Assembly: GCA_963585895.1 (NCBI GenBank)
Contig: OY757939.1
Coordinates: 62,829,646-62,893,645 of the forward strand
Length of the DNA stretch: 64,000 nucleotides
Source: Sepioteuthis lessoniana
Lineage: Eukaryota; Mollusca; Cephalopoda; Myopsida; Loliginidae
Direction: 5' to 3'
The translations under genes were made by a program, and so were the position numbers. The notes beneath the pieces were generated by a model. That model saw only the letters and a program-made list of their open reading frames with translations, did no database searches and was not told where the DNA came from. Positions 14,150 through 24,831 of the stretch are shown piece after piece; position 1 is the first letter of the stretch; each line of letters opens with the position of its first letter.

Positions 14150-14905
14150 AATTGAATAAAGAATTGGATTGGGGTGAGAGATGGAAGAAAAAAAAGATGA
14201 AGAAGACTGATGATTGGCTTAGAGGAAGGAATCGGAGAGAGGATTAAAGAAGAGTGGGCGAGGAGAAAGAAAGAAAGAATCAAAAAAATAAAACGGAAGA
14301 AAGAAGGAGGAAGGGGAATATTCGAGAAGAAGAAGAAGAAGAAGAAGAAGAAGAAGAAGAAGAAGAAGAAGAAGAAGAAGAAGAAGAAGAAGAAGAACGG
14401 TTGGTAAAAAGCATAGTGAAAGGAGACTACGATAAAGATAAAAATGGAAGTAACAAATAAAAAAGAATGAAATTGGATGTCATTTGAAAGCAAAAAAAGG
14501 AAGCCATAAAAAGATGCAAGGAAAAGACCAAGACAAAGAAAGAAACAAACAAACAAACAAAGAAAGAAACAAAGAAAGAAAGAAAGAAAGGGCAATATAA
14601 AAAAGGAAAATAGGGAAAAGGAAAGGTGAAAATATTTTAGAAACAAAGAAAATTAATTACGAGGGGAAATGAAGAAGAAGAAGAAGAAGAAGAAGAAGAA
14701 GAAGAAGAAGAAGAAGAAGAAGAAGAAGAAGAAGAAACGTGTGATAGTTTTAATGAATGAAAGACAATCATGAAGGGAAGTGGAAAATTGGAAAAAGAAT
14801 AAAGTTGACATCTGATAAAGCAATATAAGGAAACGTCTACAAAAAGCGAAGACAGCCAGCAAGAAAAATACAGACAAGACAGTTTGAGGAAAGAAAGAAA
14901 GAAAG
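14150..14905 (+). repeat. Polypurine tract with two (GAA)n blocks
   Basis: The plus strand is mostly A and G for about 750 bp. It contains pure (GAA)n at 14,326-14,397 (24 units) and 14,671-14,736 (22 units), CAAA/GAAA repeats at 14,545-14,590 and a GAAA run at 14,890-14,910. The open frames here are poly-Glu/poly-Lys or poly-Phe shadows of the simple repeats. Confidence 0.93.
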
Positions 14906-15077
14906 AAAGAAAAGCAAAAAGATAGTTTTTGATATCTGCATATATCTGTGGATGAGTCGAACTTTTAGCCAATCATTTCACGTCGATATCATCATATCGA
15001 TGATAAATAAAATTACTCCGAACAATATTTTTATATAAATATTCTTTTTATCAAAACGAAAAATGACAGTATTTTTT

Positions 15078-15127
15078 TTCCTATACTGGTTGCTAACCAA
15101 AGCTAAAGAACGCAGTCTGTCCTACTT
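15078..15127 (-). mobile_element. SINE-B fragment
   Basis: On the minus strand the segment reads GTAGGACAGACTGCGTTC followed by a diverged copy of the AGCCTTGGTTAGGCAACCAG block. This is the middle of SINE-B. The head, the core and the 3' end are missing. Confidence 0.6.
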
Positions 15128-15199
15128 CATGCCTTTTTCCATGACATATATCAATACACAAATGTAAAATATTGATGTTAAAAACATTATAGGGTTTCT

Positions 15200-15765
15200 T
15201 GTAACATACTGACCCTCGACCGAGCCGTCAATCAAGAGATGCACCTGTGTAAATAAGTGGAAGAACAACGAAACAGGTGCATCCGGTCGAAGATATCGGA
15301 ATATCACCTTAACCTGTGGACGTGGTTGAATTCGGTGCAGATGCGTACGTAAGCAGGTGAACGTCAAACAAAAATATAACCTGGTGCCACAGACGGCTTG
15401 GGTCAGTTCAAGTTCCAGTTCTGTTCGAGTTCCAGTTGCAGTTGGAGTCAGTTGGGGACAAGATGCCTGTGTGAGAATCAGCTTGCAGACTGAGGGCTTG
15501 TGGCCCTCAGTGACACACGGTTGAACAACCCCAGCCAAGATGAGGAAGAAGTGCTGCTATGGTCAGAAGAACTTTGGGTCAATATGTTGCAGTCTGTCCC
15601 CATCTCCAACTCACCTCTCACACACAACCAACATCAACCCTTTTGAGAATAAAATGTGAGAGGTATATTTTTTATAAAGAAGTGTGTTCGTTCGTTCATT
15701 GAAGTTCGTCATTATTGTTGACTATGTTTCCGCATATATTTGTATATGTATGTGGCTATACAACA
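15200..15765 (+). mobile_element. Solo LTR-like fossil, family 1, copy 1
   Basis: The segment begins TGTAACATACTGACCC and ends GTGGCTATACAACA, giving the TG...CA ends of a long terminal repeat. It contains an AATAAA signal about 110 bp before the end. A shorter relative at 27,032-27,422 shares both ends and the polyadenylation region. No internal coding region follows, so it stands alone. I do not see a convincing target duplication around this copy. I cannot tell whether the parent was Gypsy-type or another LTR superfamily. The open frame inside it is not a gene. Confidence 0.7.
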
Positions 15766-16384
15766 TATGTAAGATAGCATTAACACTACAAAGACAACCA
15801 ATACAAATTATTATAACATACATATTGCAATTTAACACAATATATAACCAACATATGAGTGGAAGTATTGTATAACACACCATTATAAATAACATTATAT
15901 CATGTCTCAGAATATCATGCAATTCCCATCGCATCAATTATTCTTATGTTTTAAAGCCAACATTAATTTGCGGCTATACAAGTTTCTGATCTGGTCCAAA
16001 AATTGCTTTCAATATGAGTTGCAACGCTAATCTAAGTAATTACTTATACAGGAATACCTCCCGCATTTCCCCATCGTACAAAGAAAACCATATTGAACAA
16101 TATCACGACGAATATTGAAACACACGAAGATAAATGTATAAATCATCTCTAAACACTGACCCCACGTGGTTTTAACATGAAGCTAAACCATCCTCAAAAC
16201 AACGCTTTCAACTAGGATAGACAGATTTGGCCAGACACATAAACAGCTAAATCAACAAATGTCTGACCAAAGTAGTCATGGCTAATTTGAAATACACTCC
16301 ACCCATGTTTAGCAAATATTTCCCAAACGAAGAGCTTGGTACTAGGCATCTGCGACTGCATATGTAACATACCCATGATACGGA
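15766..16384. other. AT-rich interval, nothing recognised
   Basis: This interval lies between an LTR fossil and a promoter-like repeat. Two overlapping minus-strand frames near 16,212-16,444 are short, cysteine/methionine-rich and resemble no family I know. I see no terminal repeats. Confidence 0.5.
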
Positions 16385-16930
16385 TAAGTGAAACGTACAT
16401 AGAATGTTCATAACCATATAGATAACATAGGAATCCCGAAACACAAAAACACTTACGACTTCTTAGTTCAGGTACGAAACTTTTTAATTACCTTTCTTTA
16501 AAAGGTTTTTCGGCATAAGGAGAGAGGCACAATCTGTCTATGCTGACTTTTCCATCTGCCCCCCATCACGTGCGTACCCGACACAAGGCCTCGGCGAGCA
16601 AACGAAAGTCAACCGTCTTCTCCCGAAGCAGAACTCAACTAACTGACTTTTCTCAAATCCCCCCAAATCCTCCGCGCACGCTTCCGGTGCATGACGTCAT
16701 TTACATCCCCCGGTCACAATTTTCTATCTGGGATTTTTATTTTGACATCTCTGAATGACACATCCTACCCGCACGCGCATGAACACCTGCGCTCATGTTG
16801 CACCTAACTAGCCCATGTGCTGAGCCGAAAGGTTCTCAGCCTAACTAAACCGAAAGGCAAGATATATAAAACCAAATCCCTCGGCCATTATATTACACAG
16901 AGATCATATAGTTGAAGCCATTTTGGATAT
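16385..16930 (+). repeat. Promoter-like dispersed repeat X, copy 1
   Basis: This copy shares a long series of blocks with 42,429-42,930: GGAATCCCGAAA, TTCAGGTACGAAACTT, AGGTTTTTCG, GAGAGAGGCACAAT, GCATGACGTCATTTAC and AGATATATAAAAC. The perfect cAMP-response-type palindrome TGACGTCA lies at 16,692-16,699 and a TATA-like box at 16,862-16,870. The layout resembles a polymerase II promoter carried by a mobile element such as an LTR. I cannot find its ends, so the class stays open. Confidence 0.6.
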
Positions 16931-17317
16931 CAAAAAATGATTTTCATTCCACTAGGGATATCCCAAGTTACCAGTTCAATTTTTGTCACTTCTCTTATTC
17001 CAAATCATCTCTTTTGAAAACTTTTTTTGTTAAATTTTCTTCACAAAAACTTATCTCTTGATGATAACCTGAGGGCGAAACTAATTGAGAACAAATCAAA
17101 AAATTAAATCACAAAGAAATATTTTTATTTGTTTTATTATTTTTGTTCATTTCATTCATAAATTTGTTCATTTCATTTCATTCATAAATTTTACTTTCTT
17201 GTAATGTAAATATTGGAAAATATTTACACTCTGGCCATTATTACATTTACTTACAAGAAAAGACTTTGTAACTAAATGTAACAGCGATAATACGCGAATA
17301 AATATTTTGAATACACA

Positions 17318-17638
17318 CATTGGCCTCGTGGACAGAGTGTTTGCCAATGGTCCCGGAGACCTGTGTTCAATCCCAGGTCGAGTCATACCAAAGACTTTAT
17401 AAATTGTACTTGATACCTCTTTTTACGCTTTGTGAAATGCAAACAGCCCCGTCCAGGTTCTGAAATCAGGACTCTGATTCTATTTCTTACATTCAGCAAT
17501 ATAAGGTCCGTATCAAGGGTAAAGTGGAGCAATTCAGGGAAAGGAGTAGTGCCCTCCCCTACACCTTGGTGTTGTAGCAATTGAAAAAGGAGCCTTCTGG
17601 TCGCTCTCGACTAAAGGGAGACAACTTTATTTACTTAT
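17318..17638 (+). mobile_element. SINE-C carrying an embedded antisense SINE-B head segment
   Basis: The SINE-C head, B-box region (TGTTCAATCCCAGG), middle and 3' end (down to GGGAGACAACTTTATTTAC) are all present. About 66 bp at 17,425-17,490 (CGCTTTGTGAAATGC to CTATTTCTTAC) replace the usual short stretch before the CAGCATTATAAGG block. The same 66 bp occur inside a complete antisense SINE-B at 19,669-19,733 with about one difference. This is either a small insertion or a template switch. Confidence 0.85.
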
Positions 17639-17680
17639 ATACAGAGAGAGACAGAGAGAGACAGAGAGATGGTAGATTTT

Positions 17681-17835
17681 GGTAAAAATAAGTGGAAAAG
17701 TGAATAAACCAAACACTGACAACAGAATCAATATTTCGTTTTTCATTGGAAACTGATGAAGTTCTGTTTCCAATTAAGAACGAAATATTGAATCCGTTGT
17801 CAGTGTTTACTTTATCTACTTTTCCACTTATTTTT

Positions 17836-17838
<3 letters not shown>
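17681..17838. repeat. 158-bp palindrome (73-bp arms, 12-bp loop)
   Basis: The left arm 17,681-17,753 and right arm 17,766-17,838 are inverted copies with few mismatches, separated by TGATGAAGTTCT. It is preceded by an AGAGAGAC repeat and runs straight into (AT)n(GT)n. It could be a foldback element or head-to-head tails of a retroelement. Confidence 0.93.
17753..17786 (+). ncRNA. Hammerhead ribozyme-like core inside the palindrome
   Basis: The plus strand reads CUGAUGA, one extra A, GUUCU, an 11-nt loop, AGAAC, then GAAAU. CUGANGA and GAAA are the two conserved hammerhead strands, and GUUCU/AGAAC is a perfect 5-bp stem II. The extra A between CUGAUGA and stem II departs from the canonical fold, and stem I is not convincing. 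Hammerheads with very short stem III are known from Penelope-like elements. Activity is unproven. Confidence 0.4.

Positions 17839-17900
<62 letters not shown>
17839..17900. repeat. (AT)n(GT)n microsatellite
   Basis: About 16 AT repeats are followed by about 15 GT repeats, directly abutting the palindrome on the left and a possible LTR on the right. Confidence 0.98.
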
Positions 17901-17903
<3 letters not shown>

Positions 17904-18772
17904 GTAGAAGTAAGGATATTTATCCGAGCCTCCTATTAGGCAAGAGTTGACATATGATTTTTTTATAGTGGAGATTTAGGAGAGGGGAAGTCAGGTACGA
18001 TTTAAAACTCGTGGCCTGCTGGACTATGCTGGTCATAGGATCGCTAAATGCAATGTGAACTATGCAAGCCATTGCAAAGTCTTCCGACACGTGTTCCATG
18101 TGACCTTGCTAGTCATAAATGCACCAGATCCGAAGGCCCAGTGCAATATGAATCTATGCTTGTCATTGATACTCCACCAGGCATGTATACCAGGCGGCTC
18201 AGCCGAAGCTAGAAACCCAAGGAGCAAACTAGATAAGGACGAACTCGTAAGCGATGTCGGCAGTTAATGTGTACTCAAATATGATTGGTTGTTTTAAAGT
18301 TGTGCCGTTATCCCCCGCCCCAAATGTTATTTAAGTGAGACCCACCAAGGCATCTCTCTCTCGTTTTGGTTTTTTTCGGGATTCGTGCATAAGACTCAGT
18401 TTGACTCGCTCTTTTTGCTTTGTGAGCTCTTGTTTATTCGCCTTCGATTTTAGACTGTTTTTTTCTTAAGCAATGTGACTTGTGCTAAGCCTATTTTCCT
18501 TACAGGTTTTTTTTTAATTATTTGTTGAAACAATAAGCCTAATGCAGACTAATTGTGGTTTTGGTATGCTGTCCCTTTCAAAGGAAGTTGAGATCTGGAG
18601 ATGAAATTATTGGACTTTTTTGCCGACTAAAGAAACGTTGGCTCGGCCAATGCCTCCATGGACTCAATAGAAGAAAATTCGTGTAGAAACAGAAAGATAT
18701 TCATCTCTAGGAGGATGAAGCGGTGATCTACTCGAAATTCACTTAAAGAAATAATAAACTTTGTTTTCAACA
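17900..18772 (+). mobile_element. Possible solo LTR fossil
   Basis: The segment starts TGTTGTAGAAG and ends TTTTCAACA, so the ends are short inverted TGTTG/CAACA. It has an ATTGG box near 18,281 and an AATAAA-like signal about 20 bp before the end. It carries no meaningful coding frame. The left flank is GT microsatellite, so I cannot verify a target duplication, and I see no second copy in the window. A long SINE or unrelated DNA remain possible. Confidence 0.4.
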
Positions 18773-19489
18773 GGTCTACACAGGAAACTAGAAGAATACA
18801 GTTGTCTAGGTTTATTCTAGACGATGAGACGCCGAGAAAAAAAAATACTTAAAAAATAACTTTAACATAAAATACCAAAGAAAGGTATTTAACCATTAAC
18901 AAAAGTTATACTAACCGTATGTCGTTGACGGCATTGCTTCGTGCAAGTTAGTTGCTATTTTTATACCTTTCTTTTTTTTCTTGGGTTATAATATTATCGT
19001 TGCTTGAAAGTATATTATTTTTGTTACTCAAAATTCAATGTTTTCGAGAAGGAAAGAATATGCAAAGCCAGGTTTTCTAAAATTTATTTCTCTTGAAATG
19101 AATTACTTAGTGGAAACTAGTTGTTTTTGTTTTTAAGAAACATAAACACATTTCTCTTTCAGGTAGCAAAAGGTAGCGTTCACATTCCCCTTCTTTGTCT
19201 ACTTTATTTTTATACGTTTCTCTCTCCCTTCACCAAGTCTGATAGTTATAACTAGATAATTTCTTGGGCAAGGCAGAAATAAAGTCTAATAGGTAATTTA
19301 GGTAGAATTGTACTTCATATAGCGACAAGGATTCGGATAATCTTGTTAACTTTTCCTATGTTAGTCATTGCAGTTTAAAACTTAAAATCTAGCATTTTTC
19401 TCGATTTGAGCACATTTCTCGTAACGACTTTTTCCTATAAACTCCTACACATTGCCAACAAACAAAGACTTATATATATATCGGTTCTA
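18773..19489. other. AT-rich interval, nothing recognised
   Basis: There is no open frame, terminal repeat or SINE box that I can support. It contains A- and T-runs only. Confidence 0.5.
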
Positions 19490-19763
19490 TATTTACCCAG
19501 TCCCTACACAAGGTCAATTCTTTAACGAAGTACAGCTGATTTGAATTCAGAGTTTTCCTTTTCCTGGACTGGTTACCACACCAAGGTTAAAGAGCCCAGT
19601 CTGTTCTATTATCTATCCATAGCTGTAGAGAGAATAGTTAGATTTATACCTTTTTCAACGGCATTAACGCTTTGTGAAATGCAAACAGCACCGTCCAGGT
19701 TCTGAAATCAGGACTCTGATTCTATTTCTTACAATGATGACCGTTGCACTACGAGCGCCTCCT
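19490..19763 (-). mobile_element. SINE-B, near full length
   Basis: On the minus strand it starts GGAGGCGCTCGTAGTGCAAC, a tRNA-like head with A-box region. It continues through AGAACCTGGACGG in the B-box position, a diverged core and the GGCTCTTTAACCTTGG block, and ends GACTGGGTAAATATAG. About 270 bp matches the other copies. Promoter boxes are polymerase III type by analogy with tRNA-derived SINEs. Confidence 0.88.
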
Positions 19764-19812
19764 TAAGCAAATACACATCCACAGATTCTTTTCAATTAAC
19801 CCCTTATTAACC

Positions 19813-20036
19813 GGACATTGGCATAATGGCTAGAGTGTTCACCAATGGCCCGGAAGGCCTGGGTTCAATCCTTGGTCGAGTCATACCAAAGACTCAAAAA
19901 ATGTACTTGATGCTACCTTGCTTAACATTCAGCATTATAAGGTAATGATCAAGAGTAAAGTGGAGCAATTGGTGTAGTAGCTATTGAAAAGGGAGCCTTC
20001 GGGTCACCCTCGACTACGGTTGCAACTTTACTTTTT
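19813..20036 (+). mobile_element. SINE-C, internally shortened
   Basis: The head ACATTGGCATAATGGCTAGA, B-box region CTGGGTTCAATCC and the 3' block GGGAGCCTTCGGGTCACCC are present. About 35 bp of the block containing GGGAAAGGAGTAGT are missing before TTGGTGTAGTAGC. The 3' end runs into a T-rich stretch. Confidence 0.88.
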
Positions 20037-20279
20037 TTATTGATATGTCTTCGTTCCTGATTAAAATTGTTCGACCAGTATTGTCTTATTTGGCTTTTCC
20101 ACGTTTCTACACTGGCTTCTTCTGACCCAGATTAAATATATTCTTTGCTGGTTCCTTTCCTGTGAAGCAGAGGTATCAAACTAAAGGACTCAAAAAAGGA
20201 CACTATGTCCCGAGAGATAGGCACAGGAGGCATGAAATAACCATTTACGTGTTGATATGCCGTTAACATCGATCAATCA

Positions 20280-20466
20280 GGAAAAGAGAGAGGGGGAAGA
20301 GAAAAGAGAAAATAAGATAGAATAAAAGAGTGCGTATGAGTAAGAGAGAGAGACAGAAGGAAAGAAAAAATATAGTGAGATTAAAACAGATAAAATTAAG
20401 CAAAAAGAGGGAGAAAAGAGGAAGGAAAACGGAAAGAGAAAATATGTGTGTGTGTGTGTGTGAGAG

Positions 20467-20513
<47 letters not shown>

Positions 20514-20515
20514 GG
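20280..20515 (+). repeat. Purine-rich tract with (GAAA)n
   Basis: The plus strand is A/G dominated. A short (TG)n at 20,443-20,461 is followed by (GAAA)n at 20,466-20,513. Overlapping open frames here are simple-repeat shadows. Confidence 0.93.
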
Positions 20516-20931
20516 ATACATTTAGAAAGTATGTCTGTCTCACCATGTCTGCCGTCCGATTTTTTTTCCAAGAGAAATAGTGATGAATATACTGATCGGA
20601 CCAAATCATTTCGGGCAACTTGTGTAACGAAGCGATTCTGTTATTTTATACGCAGTGTTTTTCTCTTATGTATTGTTAACAGTATTTTTTGTAGCTGCCC
20701 AATAATGACAGGTTGGTGGCTTATTTGGTTGATTAATTTTATGGTATCCCAACCCTTACTCAGTAATTTAAACCAAAACCACTTTAACAATTATGACAAA
20801 CTATTACATCAGGTACAGAAATATATCTTCGCAATCATTTTAAACAAGTAAGCACTTCATATTTAGTTGCAATATCAATATTTTCATCGTTCAAAACCAT
20901 GTTAGATATTATCTCAAACATATTCATTTGG

Positions 20932-21278
20932 CCAAAAGATAGGACCCTAACAGGTACGACTGTTTCGGGCCAGCGTGAATCTGGGAGTGATGGTAAGGAA
21001 AGAATTTTGGTTTGATTTGGTTTGGTTTTATGGCATATCAACCATTGTTGGTTATTTAATGCCAAATTCTATCCGGTGCTACCACTCTGAGTCAGAAAGG
21101 ACCTGGGAGCGATGGCAATGAAGGGGTACTCCGCATTCCCCCAAACTCCTGCATTACTGGAGCCTCACCATCAGATTGTTTAGTGTAATATCCAGGACAA
21201 TCGTTGGGAGAGGTTTTACCCCTCTGCAGAGATGCAGTCGATGTGTTCTACTGTCCCAGCCGACTGGGCTTGATGATA
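20932..21278 (-). mobile_element. Two SINE-D pieces, one abutting the other
   Basis: A fragment of the SINE-D body (20,932-21,000, block GGACCCTAACAGG) is followed by a second copy at 21,003-21,278. The second copy starts, on the plus strand, with the inverted tail TTTGGTTTGGTTTTATGG and the hairpin. It then jumps directly to the CTATCCGGTGCTACC body, so its internal repeated motif has been lost. The head end is near CCCAGCCGACTGGGC. Confidence 0.85.
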
Positions 21279-21432
21279 AAAGATTTAATCCATACTCCTC
21301 AGATCCTCGGAACTGAAACCAAAGCCCTGGATGCAAATCAGTGTCATACCCAAGTCAATATATCAATAAGGTTAATAGTCGGTACTATTTATCGAATAAT
21401 GACTGGGGGTTGTCTCATAATTTTAGATGATT

Positions 21433-21850
21433 AAGTTAGGTTATTTTAATGGCATATCAACCTTTGTACGTTATTTAATATCAAATCCTCTCTCTACATA
21501 AATTAAATGATTTTTAAGTGAATAGTTTGTAAATAACATTATCTTAAAACGAGCCAGAGTTTATTTGTTTGCACACAGTTAAATGGTTTCAAGTACCGTT
21601 AATGATAGCAAAGCTCTGTTTGACTTCTAGATGGGACTCTAACAGGCCCTACAACTCCAGATCAGAGTGGAATTGGAAGTATTGCCATGAAGGGGTACTC
21701 CATATTCCCCATAGCTCCAGAAGTATAGCCGTAGCATCGGATGCTTTATTGTGATATCTAGGACACTGGGCAGGTCTTACTTCTCAACAGAGATGCATCT
21801 GGCGTATTCTACTGTTCCAGCCAACTGGTCTTCATAATTTTTAGACAGCT
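21433..21850 (-). mobile_element. SINE-D, full-length type, about 415 bp
   Basis: Seen on the plus strand, the order is inverted hairpin tail (ATGGCATATCAACC), the internal motif with AGTTAAATGGTTTCAAGTA, the body (GATGGGACTCTAACAGG through CATGAAGGGGTACTCC), and the head end near CCAGCCAACTGGTC. This is the best complete example of the family here. I see no clear tRNA boxes, so the head origin is unresolved. Confidence 0.85.
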
Positions 21851-22356
21851 TAGATGAAAAAGATTATAGACAATAAATCATAAATAATAAAACGTCATTT
21901 TTATGATGATCTTTTATTTTCTATTAAGATGACATGACATTTGTAGATGTCAATGTAATACTCAGATTTTACATTGATATTTACGTCTTTATTCCTTTGA
22001 GATACTTTAATATTTATTACTTTCTCCATAAGAAATTCATTTCTGTCTCAGTATGTCAGTCTGTCTGCCTGTCTCTTCTTCTTCTTCTTCTTGCCTTTTA
22101 CTTTTTTTGGTCTTGCTTTCTTTCTTTCTTTTTGTTCTCTTTTTGTTCTTTTTGCCTTCTCTCTCTCTCTTTCTCTCTCTCTCTCTAGAATCATTAGTCT
22201 TACATAGCAAAACTTGAAACTAACTAACTGTGCAAATAAAACTATTTGTGTTAGATAGCAATACTTGAAACCATTAAACAGTTTAAAAACAAATGATTGA
22301 TATTAATTAGAGCTCTCGCTTGTTTAGAATATTACCTACAAACTATTATTTTACTA

Positions 22357-22359
<3 letters not shown>
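21851..22359. other. AT- then pyrimidine-rich interval, nothing recognised
   Basis: The stretch is AT-rich, with CTT and CTTT runs at 22,070-22,190. The open frame there is a shadow of the pyrimidine repeats. I see no gene. Confidence 0.5.
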
Positions 22360-22390
<31 letters not shown>

Positions 22391-22412
22391 TAGATATAGA
22401 TATAGATATATA
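22360..22412. repeat. (AT)n with GATA/GATATA tail
   Basis: AT dinucleotides run for about 30 bp and pass into TAGATA/GATATA repeats. Confidence 0.97.
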
Positions 22413-22485
22413 TAAACAGGATTTGGCATTAAATTAGCTACATCAGTTGATATGCCAGAAAATACAAGCAACCAAGCAACCAACC

Positions 22486-22487
22486 AC

Positions 22488-22529
<42 letters not shown>

Positions 22530-23317
22530 TTTTGCCTTTTCTTTTTCTCATCTTTCCATTCTTTCTTTTTCTCTCACTTTTTCTTTTTTTTGTCTTTTTC
22601 ATCCTTTCTGTTTACGATTTTTTCTTTCTTTCTTTCTTTCTTTCTTCCAACTTTTATTCACTTTCCTTCCTTTCTTTCTTTTTGTTTCTTTATATCTTAA
22701 CTAGACATTGGCATGATGGTTAGAGTGTTCGCCAATGGCCAGGGAGTCTGGGGAGATCTGGATTCAATCCCAGGTCGAGTCATACCAAAAAATAAGAAAT
22801 GGTACTTGATTCCTCTTTGCTTAACACTCAGTACTATAAGTTTGGGATTAAGGGTAAAGTGGAACAATCCAGGGAAAGGAGTAGTTCCCTCCCCTACACC
22901 TCGTTGTAGTAGCTAATGAAAAGGGAGCCTTTGGGTCACCCTCAACTGTGGTCGCCAACTTTAGTTTTTACTTATATCTTTTATTAACATTTCTTTCTTT
23001 CTTTCTTTCTGTTTGTTTCTTCATACTTTTATTCACTTTTCTTTCTTTCTTTCTTTCTTTCAGCTTGTTTCTTCATAATTTTATTCCCCTTTCTTTCTTT
23101 CTTTCTTTCTGTTTGTTTCTTTCAATTTTTATTCACTTTCCTTTCTTTCTGTTTGTTTCTTCATACTTTTATTCATCTTTCTTTCTTTCTTTCTTTCGTT
23201 TTTCATACTTTTATTCTCGTTTCTTTCTTTCTTTCTTTCTTTCTTTCTGTTTGTTTCTTTCAACTTTTTACACTTCCCTGTCTTTCTTTCTGTTTCTTTC
23301 TTCATACTTTTGTTCAG

Positions 23318-23348
<31 letters not shown>

Positions 23349-24133
23349 TCGTTTTTCATACTTTTATTCTCCTTTCTTTCTTTCTTTCGTTCTGTTTGTT
23401 TCTTTCAACTTTTATTCACTTGCCCTTCTTTCTTTCTGTTTGTTTCTTCATACTTTTGTTCCCCTTTCTTTCTTTCTTTCTTTCTTTCTTCCTTTTTTCA
23501 TACTTTTATTCCCCTTTCTTTCTTTCTTTCTTTCTGTTTGTTTCTTCATACTTTTATTCATCTTTCTTTCTTTCTTTCGTTTTTCATACTTTTATTCCCC
23601 TTTCTTTCTTTCTTTCTTTCTTTCTGTTTGTTTCTTCATACTTTTATTCCCCTTTCTTTCTTTCTTTCTTTCTGTTTGTTTCTTCATACTTTTGTTCCTC
23701 TTTCTTTATTTCTTTCTGTTTGTTTCTTCATACTTTTATTCCCCTTTCTTTCTTTCTTTCTTTCTTTCTTTCTGTTTGTTTCTTCATACTTTTATTCCCC
23801 TTTCTTTCTTTCTTTCTTTCTTTCTGTTTGTTTCTTCATACTTTTATTCCCCTTTCTTTCTTTCTTTCTTTCTGTTTGTTTCTTCATACTTTTGTTCCTC
23901 TTTCTTTCTTTCTTTCTGTTTGTTTCTTCATACTTTTATTCCCCTTTCTTTCTTTTTTTCTTTCTTTCTTTCTTTCTGTTTGTTTTTTCCAACTTTCATT
24001 CACTTTTCTTTCTTTCTCTCTGTTTGTTTCTTCATACTTTTATTCATCTTTCTTTCTTTCTTTTGTTTTTCATACTTTTATTCCCCTTTCTTTCTTTCTT
24101 TCTTTCTGTTTGTTTCTTTCAACTTTTATTCCC

Positions 24134-24164
<31 letters not shown>

Positions 24165-24172
24165 ATTACTTG
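22486..24172 (+). repeat. Pyrimidine minisatellite, (CTTT)n plus spacer, split by a SINE
   Basis: Blocks of (CTTT)n alternate with a fixed spacer of the form CTGTTTGTTTCTTCATAC followed by TTTTATTC. Together they give roughly two dozen units of about 40-60 bp between 22,980 and 24,172. An outlying start lies at 22,486-22,690, left of the inserted SINE-C. The number of CTTT repeats varies from unit to unit while the spacer is conserved. The plus strand is over 90 percent pyrimidine in most units. The Phe/Leu/Ser-rich frames across it, up to 412 codons, are open in three registers and are not genes. Confidence 0.95.
22699..22971 (+). mobile_element. SINE-C with 9-bp target duplication
   Basis: It has the head ACATTGGCATGATGGTTAGA, B-box region GGATTCAATCCCAGG, a middle block GGGAAAGGAGTAGT and the 3' end GTCGCCAACTTTAG. 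TTATATCTT at 22,690-22,698 recurs at 22,972-22,980 and fits a target-site duplication within the left part of the pyrimidine array. This fixes both ends of the family at about 270 bp. Confidence 0.92.
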
Positions 24173-24384
24173 ATCTCGTAACCTGAGATGCAATTTCAAA
24201 TAAAACTGTGTTACAAATGCATTACCTTTTTTTGTGTGTGTTCTATCTGCTTTTCTTTGGTCCTCTCCCCACCCCCGCCCACTGATTTAGACCCTGGTGG
24301 CAAATCCATCGTAAGACACTCTATTACATATCCATCCTTTATTCTTTTCAAACTCGTATGTTAAGACTTGAACCTTAATTAGAT
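24173..24384. other. Short unassigned interval
   Basis: This is mixed sequence between the pyrimidine array and a CTA-triplet run that precedes a SINE-A head. Nothing is recognised. Confidence 0.5.
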
Positions 24385-24794
24385 TACTACTACTACTACT
24401 ACTAAGGGGCTAACATGTTGAACTGCGATATCGTAGTATGTGGGTTCGAACTCCAGTCGTGCTATTACGTTCACCATTACGTTTGAACTAATACCCTTGT
24501 AAAAGTTATAAATCTGCTTCAGGAGGCGCTTGTGGTGTAATAGATATGGTCTTAGGAAATGGTCTCGTCGACTCGAGTTCAAATCCTGAACGAACCTGTA
24601 TGCATTTCACATAACACTAATACTCTCAGGAAAGGCATGAATCCAACTAGTCTCCTTCCAGCTATGGATAAAATAGTAGAGAATACTAGGTTCTTTAACC
24701 TCGATATGGCAACCGATCTAAGAGAAGGAAAACTCTGAATACAAACAAGTAAAAAATTTACCTTGTGTCGCATTCGCTTCGTGCAGTGGGGCTG

Positions 24795-24831
<37 letters not shown>

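Noticed and set aside
14029-14972. Poly-Glu, poly-Lys and poly-Ser frames
   Set aside because: They come from (GAA)n and other purine repeats.
15122-15538. 138-codon minus-strand frame
   Set aside because: It overlaps the LTR fossil on the opposite strand and shows no recognisable domain.
17055-17083. Hammerhead-like string UUGAUGA...GAAAC near repeat X copy 1
   Set aside because: The first strand is UUGAUGA instead of CUGAUGA and stem II would have only two or three pairs.
19490-19763. tRNA genes suggested by A- and B-box-like blocks (also in other SINE heads)
   Set aside because: The boxes sit at the 5' ends of SINEs, no complete cloverleaf with acceptor stem is visible, and the same sequence recurs with SINE bodies attached.
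22948-24186. 412-codon Phe/Leu/Ser-rich frame resembling a membrane protein
   Set aside because: It lies in the CTTT minisatellite, is open in three frames, and is explained by (CTTT)n.
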